Shown here: positions 25,104-34,000 of the stretch, in pieces
Numbering within the stretch: position 1 is the stretch's first letter
Layout: every line of letters starts with the position of its first letter
NCBI GenBank assembly: GCA_963754285.1
Contig: CAVWFN010000007.1
Location: forward strand, 124,001 to 188,000
From: RYN-133 sp963754285
GTDB lineage: Bacteria; Actinomycetota; Actinomycetes; Mycobacteriales; Jatrophihabitantaceae
DNA: 64,000 bases
Direction of reading: 5' to 3'
Translations under genes and position numbers: made by a program
Notes under the pieces: model-generated
Seen by the model: the letters and a program-made list of their open reading frames with translations, nothing else
What the model was told of the DNA's origin: nothing
Database searches by the model: none

Positions 25104-26072
25104 ATGCGCGCCGTATACGCAGAGTCCATCAATCCTGAGAACCCTCTGGCAGGTCTGGTCGTCGGCGAACGACCCGAGCCGACGCCCGCCGAAGGCTGGA
25201 CGCGAATCGCGGTCAAGGCCGCCAGCCTGAACCACCACGATCTGTGGACGCTGCGGGGCGTGGGCATCAAAGAAGAGCAACTGCCGATGATCCTGGGCTG
25301 CGACGCAGCAGGAATTGACGAGAACACCGGCGACGAAGTCGTCGTCCATGCAGTCATCAACGCGCCGGGCTGGCACGGCGACGACACGCTCGACCCTCGT
25401 CGCACGTTGCTCTCGGAGAAACACCAGGGTTCTCTCGCCGAGTATGTGATCGTTCCCACTCGCAACGTGGTGCCGAAGCCTGCCGACCTGTCGTGGGGCG
25501 AGGCGGCGTGCCTGTCAACGGCGTGGCTGACCGCATATCGCATGCTGTTCACGCAGGCCCAGCTCAAGCCGGGGCAGTCCGTGCTCGTCCAAGGCGCCAG
25601 CGGCGGGGTCGCGACGGCATGCATATCGATGGCACGCGCCGCAGGATTGCGTGTCTACGCGACTGCGCGCACCGAGGCGAAGCAGGGCCGCGCTGTCGAA
25701 CTCGGCGCGCACGACGCGTTCGAGTCAGGCGCGCGACTGCCCGAGCGGGTGGACGCGGTGATGGAAACCGTCGGCGAGGCCACCTGGGCGCACTCGCTCA
25801 AGGCGCTCAAGCCCGGCGGCGCCATCGTTGTGTCCGGCGCGACGTCCGGTTCGGCACCGGCGGCCGACTTGAGTCGGGTGTTCTTCCTGCAGTTGCGCGT
25901 GCTCGGCTCGACCATGGGCACCAAGGACGAACTCACCGGGCTGATCTCGTTCCTGCACGCGACGGGGCTGCGCCCACTCATCGATCGAGAACTGCCACTC
26001 GAGCAAGCGGCCGACGGGCTGGCCGCGATGGCCGCCGGCGACCTGGTCGGCAAGATCGTGCTCACCGTCTGA
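25104..26072 (+). CDS. Zinc-binding alcohol dehydrogenase / quinone oxidoreductase family protein
   Basis: 322 residues from the ATG at 25104. MDR superfamily: an N-terminal GroES-like part (SLNHHDLWTLRGVG, MILGCDAAGID, DEVVVHAVI) and a Rossmann part with VLVQGASGGVATACISMARA. The structural-zinc cysteines of classical alcohol dehydrogenases are missing, so a quinone-oxidoreductase-like NADPH enzyme is more likely. The substrate is unknown. It is divergent from cysH with only 54 bases between starts; a link to sulfur metabolism is not evident. Confidence 0.88.
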   Translation: MRAVYAESINPENPLAGLVVGERPEPTPAEGWTRIAVKAASLNHHDLWTLRGVGIKEEQLPMILGCDAAGIDENTGDEVVVHAVINAPGWHGDDTLDPRRTLLSEKHQGSLAEYVIVPTRNVVPKPADLSWGEAACLSTAWLTAYRMLFTQAQLKPGQSVLVQGASGGVATACISMARAAGLRVYATARTEAKQGRAVELGAHDAFESGARLPERVDAVMETVGEATWAHSLKALKPGGAIVVSGATSGSAPAADLSRVFFLQLRVLGSTMGTKDELTGLISFLHATGLRPLIDRELPLEQAADGLAAMAAGDLVGKIVLTV

Positions 26073-26142
26073 CGACGACCGTGCCGCCCGCAGTGTGAGG
26101 TCGACAGCCAGGGATCAGCGGCCTGGGATCAGCTGACAGAGA

Positions 26143-27066
26143 TCAGAAGACGTGGCGCTGGTACCAGTCCCACGTCTTGGCCATTCCGTCGTCGAGTGAC
26201 ACGGACGGTTCGAAACCCATCGCCTCGCGGGCATAGTCGAAGGTCGCGAAGTTGCGTTCGACCTCACCGGGACGCCGCGGCAGGAACTCGATCGGGTGGT
26301 CCGGCAGACCGACGGCCTTACGGCAGGCATCGGCGAGCTGGCTGACCGAGGTCTCGACGCCGGTGGCCAGGTGCGCGACCGTCCCGGGTTCGAGGTCGGT
26401 GGTCAGCCCGAGTTCGATACCGCGGCAGATGTCATCGACGTACATGAAATCGCGCGACGCTTTCCCGTCTCCGAAGATCTGCAGCGGTCGTCCCTCGTGC
26501 AACGCACGCAGGAACACCGTTACGGCGCCCTTCTTGTGCCCGCTGTACGGCCCGTACACGTTGGCGAATCGCAACGCGACGGTACGGATTCCGTACGACT
26601 TGGCAAACGCGTGGCAATAAGCCTCGGCCGCTAGCTTGCTCGCGCCGTACGGCGAGATCGGCTTCGGCAGCGAACCCTCGTTGACCGGCGGGATCGCGTT
26701 GCCGATCAGAGCGCCTCCGGTCGAGGAGAAGACCAGTCGCCCGATGTCGGCGGTCCGCGCGGCGTTGAGCACGCTGAATGTGCCGCGCGCATTCGCCTCG
26801 AAGTTGGCTACCGGATCCGCGACCGAGTCGACGACCGAACCGGCGGCCGCGAGGTGCACGATGGCATCGACATCAGCGGCACACCGCGCGACGAGGTCGG
26901 TGTCACCGATCTCGCCCTCGACGACCTCCATGCCCAGACCGTCGACGTAGGCGCGTTGGCCGGTGCGGAAGTCGTCGAGGATGCGCACCGTGTGTCCGGC
27001 AGACGAGAGTCGCCGAACAAGGTTCGCGCCGACGAAGCCGGCACCTCCTGTGACAAGGAGGCGCAT
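26143..27066 (-). CDS. NAD-dependent sugar epimerase/dehydratase (UDP-glucose 4-epimerase-like)
   Basis: 307 residues from an ATG at 27066 (MRLLVTGGAGFVG). An extended SDR: glycine motif TGGAGFVGANLV, catalytic Tyr/Lys in YGASKLAAE, RFANVYGP, and SRDFMYVDDICRG. The family interconverts NDP-sugars, most often UDP-glucose/UDP-galactose or the N-acetyl forms. A UDP-galactose 4-epimerase would feed the UDP-galactopyranose mutase at 32825, but the substrate cannot be proved from motifs. It is the last gene of a five-gene minus-strand run, two bases after the UDP-sulfoquinovose synthase stop. Confidence 0.85.
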   Translation of the reverse strand: MRLLVTGGAGFVGANLVRRLSSAGHTVRILDDFRTGQRAYVDGLGMEVVEGEIGDTDLVARCAADVDAIVHLAAAGSVVDSVADPVANFEANARGTFSVLNAARTADIGRLVFSSTGGALIGNAIPPVNEGSLPKPISPYGASKLAAEAYCHAFAKSYGIRTVALRFANVYGPYSGHKKGAVTVFLRALHEGRPLQIFGDGKASRDFMYVDDICRGIELGLTTDLEPGTVAHLATGVETSVSQLADACRKAVGLPDHPIEFLPRRPGEVERNFATFDYAREAMGFEPSVSLDDGMAKTWDWYQRHVF

Positions 27067-27068
27067 GC

Positions 27069-28259
27069 TCACACGCGCGGCCCGTCTTCGACCGTCTTCG
27101 TCGCGTGCCAGTACGACACGCACGGAATCTTCGAGCGGTCGCAACGGTCGGCGTACTTGGTTGCGATCTCGCCGACCTCCTGCATCAGGCCTTCGGCCAA
27201 CGTGATCGGCTCGAGCCCGAGGTCGAGGAACTGCCGGTTCTCGACGTGCAGATCGTTCTCGGCGTCCTCGTTACGCGGGTTCGGGACGTAGTCGATCTCG
27301 GCACCTGTGAGCACCGAGACCATCTTGGCCAGATCGTTGAGGCGGTGCGTCTCGGTCATCTGGTTGAGGATCTGCACGCGCTCGCCACGCTTCGGCGGGT
27401 TGTCGATCGCGATCTCGATACACCGCACGGTGTCCTGGATGTGGATGAACGCGCGAGTCTGCCCGCCCGTCCCGTGGACGGTCAGCGGATAGTGCACGGC
27501 CGCCTGCATCAGGAAGCGGTTCAGCACGGTCCCGTAGTCACCGTCGTAGTCGAAGCGGTTGATCAGCCGCTCGTCCAGCTTCGTCTCGCGGGTCTGCGTG
27601 CCCCAGACGATGCCTTGGTGCAGATCGGTCACCCGCAGCTTGTCGTTCTTCGCGTAGTAGGCGAACAGCAGCTGGTCCTGCGTCTTGGTCAGGTGATAGA
27701 TGCTGCCCGGGTTCGGCGGGTAGAGGATCTCCTGCTCGACCTGGCCCTCGTCGGTGTCGACCTTGACGCGCAGGTAACCCTCGGGGATTTTCATGCCGGC
27801 GGTGCCGTAGCCGTACACGCCCATCGTTCCGAGGTGGACGACGTGGACGTCGAGCTCGGCCTCCACGATGGCGGCCAAGAGGTTGTTCGTCGCGTTCAGG
27901 TTGTTCGTGACCGTGTAGCGCTTGTGCGCCGAGCTCTTCATCGAGTACGGGGCGGCCCGCTGCTCGGCGAAGTGCACGACCGCGTCCGGCCGGAACTCCT
28001 GCAGGTGGGTCAGCAACCGGTGGTAGTTCTCGGCGACGTCGTACCGGTGGAAGGTGATGTCCTTGCCGCTGACCTCCTTCCACGCCTGCAACCGCACGCT
28101 CATGGGCGAGATCGGCGTCAGCGACGACACCTCGAGCTCGTTGTCGATGTTGCGACGCGACAGGTTGTCGACGATGGCCACCTCGTGGCCACGGTTGGAC
28201 AGGTGCAGGGCCGTCGGCCAACCGCAGAAACCGTCACCACCGAGGATGAGAACACGCAC
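27069..28259 (-). CDS. UDP-sulfoquinovose synthase homologue (SQD1/SqdB/Agl3-like)
   Basis: 396 residues, GTG start at 28259 with AAGGAGAA eight bases upstream. An extended SDR whose sequence follows SQD1 closely: ILGGDGFCGWPTALHLS, VDNLSRRNID, SLTPI, VVHFAEQRAAPYSM, HLGTMGVYG (catalytic Thr), YHLTKTQD (Tyr/Lys), GTVLNRFLMQAAVHYPLTV and GGQTRAFIHI. SQD1 enzymes make UDP-sulfoquinovose from UDP-glucose and sulfite. No SQDG synthase gene is seen here, so the sulfosugar may go to a glycan. It sits between a GlfT1-like gene and an epimerase, with cysH nearby. Sister SDRs using other sugars are possible, but the run of SQD1 motifs makes this the best call. Confidence 0.82.
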   Translation of the reverse strand: MRVLILGGDGFCGWPTALHLSNRGHEVAIVDNLSRRNIDNELEVSSLTPISPMSVRLQAWKEVSGKDITFHRYDVAENYHRLLTHLQEFRPDAVVHFAEQRAAPYSMKSSAHKRYTVTNNLNATNNLLAAIVEAELDVHVVHLGTMGVYGYGTAGMKIPEGYLRVKVDTDEGQVEQEILYPPNPGSIYHLTKTQDQLLFAYYAKNDKLRVTDLHQGIVWGTQTRETKLDERLINRFDYDGDYGTVLNRFLMQAAVHYPLTVHGTGGQTRAFIHIQDTVRCIEIAIDNPPKRGERVQILNQMTETHRLNDLAKMVSVLTGAEIDYVPNPRNEDAENDLHVENRQFLDLGLEPITLAEGLMQEVGEIATKYADRCDRSKIPCVSYWHATKTVEDGPRV

Positions 28260-28369
28260 GAGTTAACTTCTCCTTGAGATTCCGCCGGCCAGACGCCGCG
28301 GGGCGGCCCAGGATACCAATCCGACATGCTGGCAGGCCCTTCCTGCTCGACGCAGGCTCAACTGGGCTG

Positions 28370-29290
28370 TCATCGAGTGTAGCCCGTGCCCGCGAGGACG
28401 ATCTCGTTCGATCTCGGCCCGTGGCGCAGGGCCGCGAAGAGCCCACGCCGTAACGCCCGCAGCAGGCCGGCACGGTCGTCGGACGCGCGAATCGTCCGTA
28501 GCCAGCGGCGCACGCTCGAACCGGCGTAGACAATCCGTTCGAATGGCGCCAGCGAGCGGCTGCGAGTCAGCATCCAGACCTTGTTCCGCACCTCATAGAA
28601 GAAGCGTTGCTCACCCGGGTCCACGTCGGTGGAGCCGTACGTGCGCGTCTTGTGCACGACGACGCTCCGCGGGCAGAGCAGCCCGATGTTGCCGCGTAGG
28701 AGCCTCGTGCTGAATTCGAAGTCGTCGTTCCAGAGGAAGTAGTCGGCCACCGGCACGCCGCGCGCGCGGCACAGCGCGGCATCGATGACGATCGAGACGA
28801 ACGAAGCCGACCGGATCGGCACACAGCCGACCGTGTCGGCCGCCGCGCGCTCGGCGGAGCTGACGAACGGCTTCGGACGAGGCGTGTTCATCGGATGATC
28901 GCGCCCGTCGGTCCACACCACGCGGCTCGCGATCAGCACCGGGCGGGCCGCCTGGTAGTTCGCACGCGCGTCGAGCAGCGCGGCCAAGGCATCCGGCTCG
29001 GGGACGGTGTCATCGTCCATCAGCCAGATCAGGTCGGCTGCTGAGCGCAGTGCGGCAGCAATCCCGAAGGCGAATCCGCCTGCACCGCCGGTGTTGCGCT
29101 CCAACTCGTACAGCAGTTCGGCGCCGCCCCGTGCACGGACCGCGTCGGCCGTACCGTCGGTGGAGGCGTTGTCCACGACGATCACCGAGTCGGGACGACG
29201 CGCCTGGGCGTCGAGAGCGTCGAGAGCTTCTAGCAGCAGCTCTCGCCGGTTGTAGGTGACGACGACCGCGACGACACGCGGCTCGGTCAT
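28370..29290 (-). CDS. GT2 glycosyltransferase, GlfT1-like (galactofuranosyltransferase candidate)
   Basis: 306 residues from the ATG at 29290, whose ATGA overlaps the upstream sulfotransferase stop. GT-A fold: VVAVVVTYNRRELL at the start, VIVVDNASTDGT, the NTGGAGGFAFG loop, and catalytic DDD in IWLMDDDTVPEP. The later WNDDFEFSTR matches the acidic/base region of this family. NTGGAGGFA plus the DDD motif recall mycobacterial GlfT1, which adds the first galactofuranose units to the linker. A UDP-galactofuranose mutase and a GlfT2-like gene lie 3-5 kb away, supporting that role. Rhamnosyltransferases share these motifs, so the donor is not certain. Confidence 0.75.
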   Translation of the reverse strand: MTEPRVVAVVVTYNRRELLLEALDALDAQARRPDSVIVVDNASTDGTADAVRARGGAELLYELERNTGGAGGFAFGIAAALRSAADLIWLMDDDTVPEPDALAALLDARANYQAARPVLIASRVVWTDGRDHPMNTPRPKPFVSSAERAAADTVGCVPIRSASFVSIVIDAALCRARGVPVADYFLWNDDFEFSTRLLRGNIGLLCPRSVVVHKTRTYGSTDVDPGEQRFFYEVRNKVWMLTRSRSLAPFERIVYAGSSVRRWLRTIRASDDRAGLLRALRRGLFAALRHGPRSNEIVLAGTGYTR

Positions 29291-30501
29291 CCCTTCCCGC
29301 GCCAACGGCGTGCACGCGACAGCGCCCGCCACACGAGCACCCGCAGTCCCGCGACGCTCGCGTGCTTGGCTGCCATGTCGCGCAACATGCGACGGATGCG
29401 GTATGCGCCGGGGAACTGCGTTGCCGGCCCGGAGAACAGGCTGCGCAGCGACGGACGAGCTGTCACGGCCACATAGCGTTCGTGCAACAGACCGACCAAT
29501 GCGGCCTGGGATGCGTCGTAAAGCTCCTTGTACGGCACGTCCTTCGGGCGCGGACGCGGCCCGTCACCGAGCGGTCGTGGCCGCAACTCGTCCAGGTCAC
29601 CGACGATGTCGTAGCCGGCGGTGCGCAGTCCGATGATCTGCTTCTCGGCGACCTCGTCGGCCCATTCCTCGTATTTCTGCGGCAGCACCAACCGGGCCTT
29701 CTTCGGGCGCGCCGCCAGCACCTGGTGGGCCAGAGTCTCTTTCACATGTCCGGCGTAGAACCACTTCGGCAGCGCGTTCTCGCCGCGCAGGCGCTGGTTG
29801 AGGTTGCGAAGCACCTCGACCTCGGCAAGCCCGAGCGACGAGTTCGGGCGGGCCTGCGAGGTGTCGATCGCATCGGCCGGAATGCCGATGACCGACGCGA
29901 ACCGCTCCCACAGCAGGTTCGGCTTCGACCCCGGCGGTGGGACCGTGATGACATGCACTCGCTCGGGCGGTAGCAGGGCACCCCAGCGGCGGAGCAGTTC
30001 GACGGTGTCGTGCACGGTCCAGAACCACGCGATCCGTTCGCGCCCGACTGCGCGCCGAGTGGTGAAGTACAGCCACCGGCTCCACGTCTGCCGGTTCTGG
30101 TGCTTGACCGTCTCCTGCCATTCCGCGGGCAGCAGCGAGGCGATGTCGCGCACGGTGACGATCACGTGCACCTCGGCCGACTGCAGACTACGTACCGCGC
30201 GTTCGGCGTGTTCTGCCGAGACGCCCGCGAGCATCTCGTGCGAGATGATCGCGACCTTCCCGCCTGCCAGCGCCTGGCGGGTGAGCACGTCCCATTCGCC
30301 GGACCAGGAGCCCGACGGATCGTCAGCGGGCTGGTCGGCAGCGCGCAGGTCCTGCATCGCGCGGAAGTGATCCTCGACCGACAGCCCCGGAAGGACGACG
30401 CCATGGGCGGCCAGTGCGCCGCGTTGCCCCCACATCACCTGCTGCAGGAACGTCGTGCCGCACTTCGGCTCGCCGATGTGCAGGTACACCCGATCGGCCA
30501 C
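29287..30501 (-). CDS. PAPS-dependent sulfotransferase-family protein, copy B
   Basis: 404 residues, GTG at 30501, one base after copy C. PAPS 5'-loop LHIGEPKCGTTFLQQ, with Cys replacing the Thr found in copies A and C, and a probable 3'-site VIVTVRDIASLLPAEWQETV. A shared mid-protein pattern (SSLGLAEVEVLRNLN, YDIVGDLDELRP) ties it to copies A and C. No Glu/Ala/Pro-rich tail. It overlaps the GlfT1-like start by four bases, suggesting coupled translation with a glycosyltransferase and therefore a glycan acceptor. It is cytosolic by sequence (no signal peptide). Confidence 0.85.
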   Translation of the reverse strand: MADRVYLHIGEPKCGTTFLQQVMWGQRGALAAHGVVLPGLSVEDHFRAMQDLRAADQPADDPSGSWSGEWDVLTRQALAGGKVAIISHEMLAGVSAEHAERAVRSLQSAEVHVIVTVRDIASLLPAEWQETVKHQNRQTWSRWLYFTTRRAVGRERIAWFWTVHDTVELLRRWGALLPPERVHVITVPPPGSKPNLLWERFASVIGIPADAIDTSQARPNSSLGLAEVEVLRNLNQRLRGENALPKWFYAGHVKETLAHQVLAARPKKARLVLPQKYEEWADEVAEKQIIGLRTAGYDIVGDLDELRPRPLGDGPRPRPKDVPYKELYDASQAALVGLLHERYVAVTARPSLRSLFSGPATQFPGAYRIRRMLRDMAAKHASVAGLRVLVWRALSRARRWRGKG

Positions 30502-30502
30502 C

Positions 30503-31768
30503 TCAACGTCCTCGCGCGAAGCGAAGCGGACTCAGGCGCCGCCCCAGGTTGGCGACGCGCCACCAGGCGTGACGGACCGCGCGCACCGCGCGGTATCGCG
30601 CGCTCATCGCAATGACGAACCGCTTGATCGGGCCGCGTTGTGGCGGTCTGACTCCGAGCCACCACGACGGCGGCTGATCCGGCTTGCTTGCCATCAGGTC
30701 GAGTGTCGATACCCGCAGTTCGTCGAGGATCTTGACCACGGCGGTGACGCTGGCATCGATGACCGCCGCGGAATCGACGTTGCGCGTGATGGCTCGGGGC
30801 CCCGCCGATTGGCGCGGACGTAGTTCGTCCAGGTCCCCGATGATGTCGTAACCGGATACCTGCAACTCGGCAATCGTCATGTCGGCCTGCTTGCGGGCCC
30901 ATTCGTCGCGGTTCGCGGGTAGGCCGAGTCGGTCGCGTTGAGCCGTCCGCTCGGCGAAGGCGTTGTGCGCCAGAGCCCCCTTGACGAAGTGCATGTAGAA
31001 CCAGTCCGGCGTCTCGACCGGTATCGCCGCGTTGATACGGCGGATGAACTCGACCTCGGCGACGCTCAGCGAGGCGTTCGACTTCGCCGAGGTGGCGTCG
31101 ATCGATGTCGGGTCGACGCCGATCAGCCCCGCAAACCGCTCCCACAACAGGGTGCGGGACGACCCGGCCGGCGGCATGGTGATCACGTGCACCCGCTCGG
31201 GCGGGATATGACGCGACCAGGTGCGCAGGATCTCGATCGTGTCGTGGACGCTCCAGAATCCCCACTGGCGACGGTCGGGATCGACCGACTCACGGTCGAC
31301 GACGTCGGCGAGCCAGTCTTCGTACTCTCGGATGTTGCGATTCTTCACGCTCTCCTGCCACTCGGCAGGCAGCAGCGTGGCGAAGTCGCGCACCGTCAGC
31401 ACTACGTGTACGTCGGCCTCGCCGAACGACCGCACTGCACGGTCTGCTTGCTCTGCGTTGACGCTGGACAGCATCTCGTGCGAGACGATGCCGACCCGTT
31501 CGGCGCGCAGCACCTGCTCGACGAGGCGATCCCACGCCCCGTCGAACGGCGCGAGCGGATCGTCGGGCGCCGGGATGATCCCGCGCAGGTCCTGGGTCGC
31601 GCGAAAGTGGTAGCGCGGACGGCCGCCTGGGAGGACCACGCCCTGCTCTGCCAGCGTGCGACGGTTGGCGAACATGAGTTGTTGCAGGAACGTCGTCCCG
31701 GTCTTGGGCTCGCCGATGTGGATGTACACAGCGGGTAACGGGCGTGCGGACGATGCCGTTTCCGACAT
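30503..31768 (-). CDS. PAPS-dependent sulfotransferase-family protein, copy C
   Basis: 421 residues from the ATG at 31768 (MSETASSARP). Upstream in-frame codons extend into the divergent promoter region and are disfavoured. PAPS loop IHIGEPKTGTTFLQQLMFAN, probable 3'-site VVLTVRDFATLLPAEWQESV, and the family block NASLSVAEVEFIRRIN. First gene of a five-gene minus-strand operon: sulfotransferase C, sulfotransferase B, GlfT1-like, UDP-sulfoquinovose synthase, epimerase. Acceptor unknown. The three tandem-related copies probably sulfate different positions or sugars. Confidence 0.85.
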   Translation of the reverse strand: MSETASSARPLPAVYIHIGEPKTGTTFLQQLMFANRRTLAEQGVVLPGGRPRYHFRATQDLRGIIPAPDDPLAPFDGAWDRLVEQVLRAERVGIVSHEMLSSVNAEQADRAVRSFGEADVHVVLTVRDFATLLPAEWQESVKNRNIREYEDWLADVVDRESVDPDRRQWGFWSVHDTIEILRTWSRHIPPERVHVITMPPAGSSRTLLWERFAGLIGVDPTSIDATSAKSNASLSVAEVEFIRRINAAIPVETPDWFYMHFVKGALAHNAFAERTAQRDRLGLPANRDEWARKQADMTIAELQVSGYDIIGDLDELRPRQSAGPRAITRNVDSAAVIDASVTAVVKILDELRVSTLDLMASKPDQPPSWWLGVRPPQRGPIKRFVIAMSARYRAVRAVRHAWWRVANLGRRLSPLRFARGR

Positions 31769-31925
31769 CCCGGAATCGCGCTTTGCCACCCAAACCTCGC
31801 TCGCTCGGCACCGTGCTGCCGGACGCGGCGATGATAGCAATGACTGACTGGCACCGATCCCATGCAACCATGGGTCCCGAGGGCGACCGATGGTCCGCCA
31901 CCACGTCAGCGCAGGGAGCAGTAGC

Positions 31926-32828
31926 GTGTCCAGCCCGGAGCCTTTCGCGCTCCTGCTGCCGGTGTACTTCCGCGACGACCCCGACTACCTGCGCACCGCG
32001 TTCCGAAGCGCGGTGCACGACCAGACTGTTCGGCCGGATCACGTGCTGCTGGTCCGCGATGGCCCCGTGCCGGAGCCGCTCGACACCTGCATCGCGGAGC
32101 TGTGTGCTGACAGCCCCGTCCCGGTGAACGTCGTCCGGGTCGAGCGAAGCACTGGCCTGGGCCCCGCACTCGATGCAGGCCTCGCCGCGAGCCCACACGA
32201 CATCGTCGCGCGGATGGACGCTGACGACATCGCCTTGCCCAACCGGTTCGAGGTGCAGCTACCGCTCATCCGTGCAGGTGCCGACATCGTCGGTGCCGGG
32301 CTCATCGAGTTCGAGACCGACCCCGCGGCGCCCGGCCGGCGACGAGTCCCGCCGACCGATCCCGACGACATCCGCCGCTACGCGCGTATCCACGACCCGT
32401 TCAATCATCCGACGGTCGTGTATCGGCGCAAGGCGGTGGTCGCCGCAGGCGGCTACGGAGACCTGCCGCTGATGGAGGACTACTGGCTGTTCTCGCGGAT
32501 GCTGGCCGCGGGCGCCCGGGCGATGAACGTGGCCGAACCGCTGGTCTACTACCGGGTCGGAGCGGGCGCCTACCAGCGTCGCGGGGGCCGCGAGCAGCTG
32601 CGCTCGGAGCTCGCGCTGCAGAAGCGGCTGCGAGACACCGGCCTCATCTCCCGGGTGCAGTACGTGCGCAACGTCATCGTCCGCGGGGGCTACCGGCTGC
32701 TGCCGTGGCGGGTACGCCGTACCATCTACCGTTTGGTCGTGGCCGGTTACGGACAGCGTCTCGGTCGCGCGACCCGTCGCATTGCGGCCCCAGGGGCAAC
32801 AACCGATCAAACCGTGAGGAAACCGTGA
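31926..32828 (+). CDS. GT2 glycosyltransferase
   Basis: 300 residues from a GTG at 31926 with GGGAGC upstream. GT-A fold with LLLPVYFRDD at the start, NVVRVERSTGLGPALDAGL, the DxD motif in VARMDADDIALPNRF, and late MEDYWLFSRML. Small inverting glycosyltransferases of this type add one sugar to a lipid or glycan on the cytosolic side. It is divergent from sulfotransferase C and its TGA overlaps the glf GTG (GTGA), so it belongs to the glf-glfT2 operon and probably acts in the same pathway. Donor not determinable. Confidence 0.85.
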   Translation: MSSPEPFALLLPVYFRDDPDYLRTAFRSAVHDQTVRPDHVLLVRDGPVPEPLDTCIAELCADSPVPVNVVRVERSTGLGPALDAGLAASPHDIVARMDADDIALPNRFEVQLPLIRAGADIVGAGLIEFETDPAAPGRRRVPPTDPDDIRRYARIHDPFNHPTVVYRRKAVVAAGGYGDLPLMEDYWLFSRMLAAGARAMNVAEPLVYYRVGAGAYQRRGGREQLRSELALQKRLRDTGLISRVQYVRNVIVRGGYRLLPWRVRRTIYRLVVAGYGQRLGRATRRIAAPGATTDQTVRKP

Positions 32829-34000
32829 ATATCGACCTTGTCGTCGTCGGCTCGGGCTTCTTCGGCCTGACCGTCGCCGAACGATGCGCGTCCGATCTCG
32901 GACTGCGGGTGCTCGTGGTCGACCGGCGACCGCACATCGGCGGAAACGCCTACAGCGAGGCAGAACCGCAGACCGGCATCGAGATCCACAAGTACGGCGC
33001 CCACCTGTTCCACACCTCCAACGAGCGGGTGTGGGACTACGTCAACCGGTTCACCGCGTTCACGGGTTACCAGCATCGCGTCTACAGCAACCACAACGGC
33101 CAGGTCTTCCCGCTGCCGATCAACCTCGGCACGATCAACCAGTTCTTCGACGCGGCGTACAGCCCCGACGAGGCGCGGGCGCTGATCAAGGAACAAGCCG
33201 CCGAGCTCGGCGACAAGGTGCCGGCGAACTTCGTCGAGAAGGGCGTGTCGCTCATCGGCCGCCCGCTCTACGAGGCCTTCATCGCGCACTACACAGCAAA
33301 GCAGTGGCAGACCGATCCCGAGAAGCTGTCCGCGGACATCATTTCGCGGCTTCCGGTGCGCTACACGTACAACAACCGCTACTTCAACGACACGTTCGAG
33401 GGCTTGCCGGTCGACGGTTACACAGCGTGGATCGAGAAGATGGCCGATCACCCGAACATCGAGGTGCGGCTCGACACCGACTTCTTCGACAACCGCGCCG
33501 ATTACGTCGGCAACGTTCCTGTCGTGTACACCGGCCCGATCGACGCATACTTCGACAATGCAGAGGGTGAGCTCTCATGGCGCACCCTCGACTTCGAGTG
33601 CGAAGTCCTACCGACCGGCGACTTCCAGGGCACACCGGTCATGAACTATCCCGATGCCGACGTGCCCTACACGCGCATCCACGAGTTTCGGCACTTCCAT
33701 CCCGAGCGTTCGCACTACCCGTCCGACAAAACCGTGATCATGCGCGAGTTCTCGCGCTTCGCGGGCAGCGGTGACGAGCCGTACTACCCCGTCAACACCG
33801 CCGATGACCGCGAGAAGCTGCTGAAGTACCGCGAGATGGCACGGCGCGAGAATGGCGTGTTGTTCGGCGGCAGGCTCGGCACGTACAAGTATCTCGACAT
33901 GCATATGGCCATCGCCTCAGCGCTCAACATGTACGACAACCGGCTTCGCCCCCACTTTCACGACGGCGCGCAGTTGATCAGCGGAGGAATCGATGACTGA
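32825..34000 (+). CDS. glf: UDP-galactopyranose mutase
   Basis: 391 residues from a GTG at 32825 with GAGGAAA upstream. FAD-binding Rossmann start (LVVVGSGFFGLTVAE, VVDRRPHIGGNAYSE), then the mutase-specific EIHKYGAHLFHTSNE with the conserved His, PLPINLGTINQFF, YTAKQWQTDP, and the late Tyr/Arg-rich NYPDADVPYTRIHEFRHF and GRLGTYKYLDMHM. It converts UDP-galactopyranose to UDP-galactofuranose using reduced FAD. Its end overlaps the GlfT2-like start by eight bases, so product supply and use are co-expressed. Confidence 0.96.
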   Translation: MNIDLVVVGSGFFGLTVAERCASDLGLRVLVVDRRPHIGGNAYSEAEPQTGIEIHKYGAHLFHTSNERVWDYVNRFTAFTGYQHRVYSNHNGQVFPLPINLGTINQFFDAAYSPDEARALIKEQAAELGDKVPANFVEKGVSLIGRPLYEAFIAHYTAKQWQTDPEKLSADIISRLPVRYTYNNRYFNDTFEGLPVDGYTAWIEKMADHPNIEVRLDTDFFDNRADYVGNVPVVYTGPIDAYFDNAEGELSWRTLDFECEVLPTGDFQGTPVMNYPDADVPYTRIHEFRHFHPERSHYPSDKTVIMREFSRFAGSGDEPYYPVNTADDREKLLKYREMARRENGVLFGGRLGTYKYLDMHMAIASALNMYDNRLRPHFHDGAQLISGGIDD

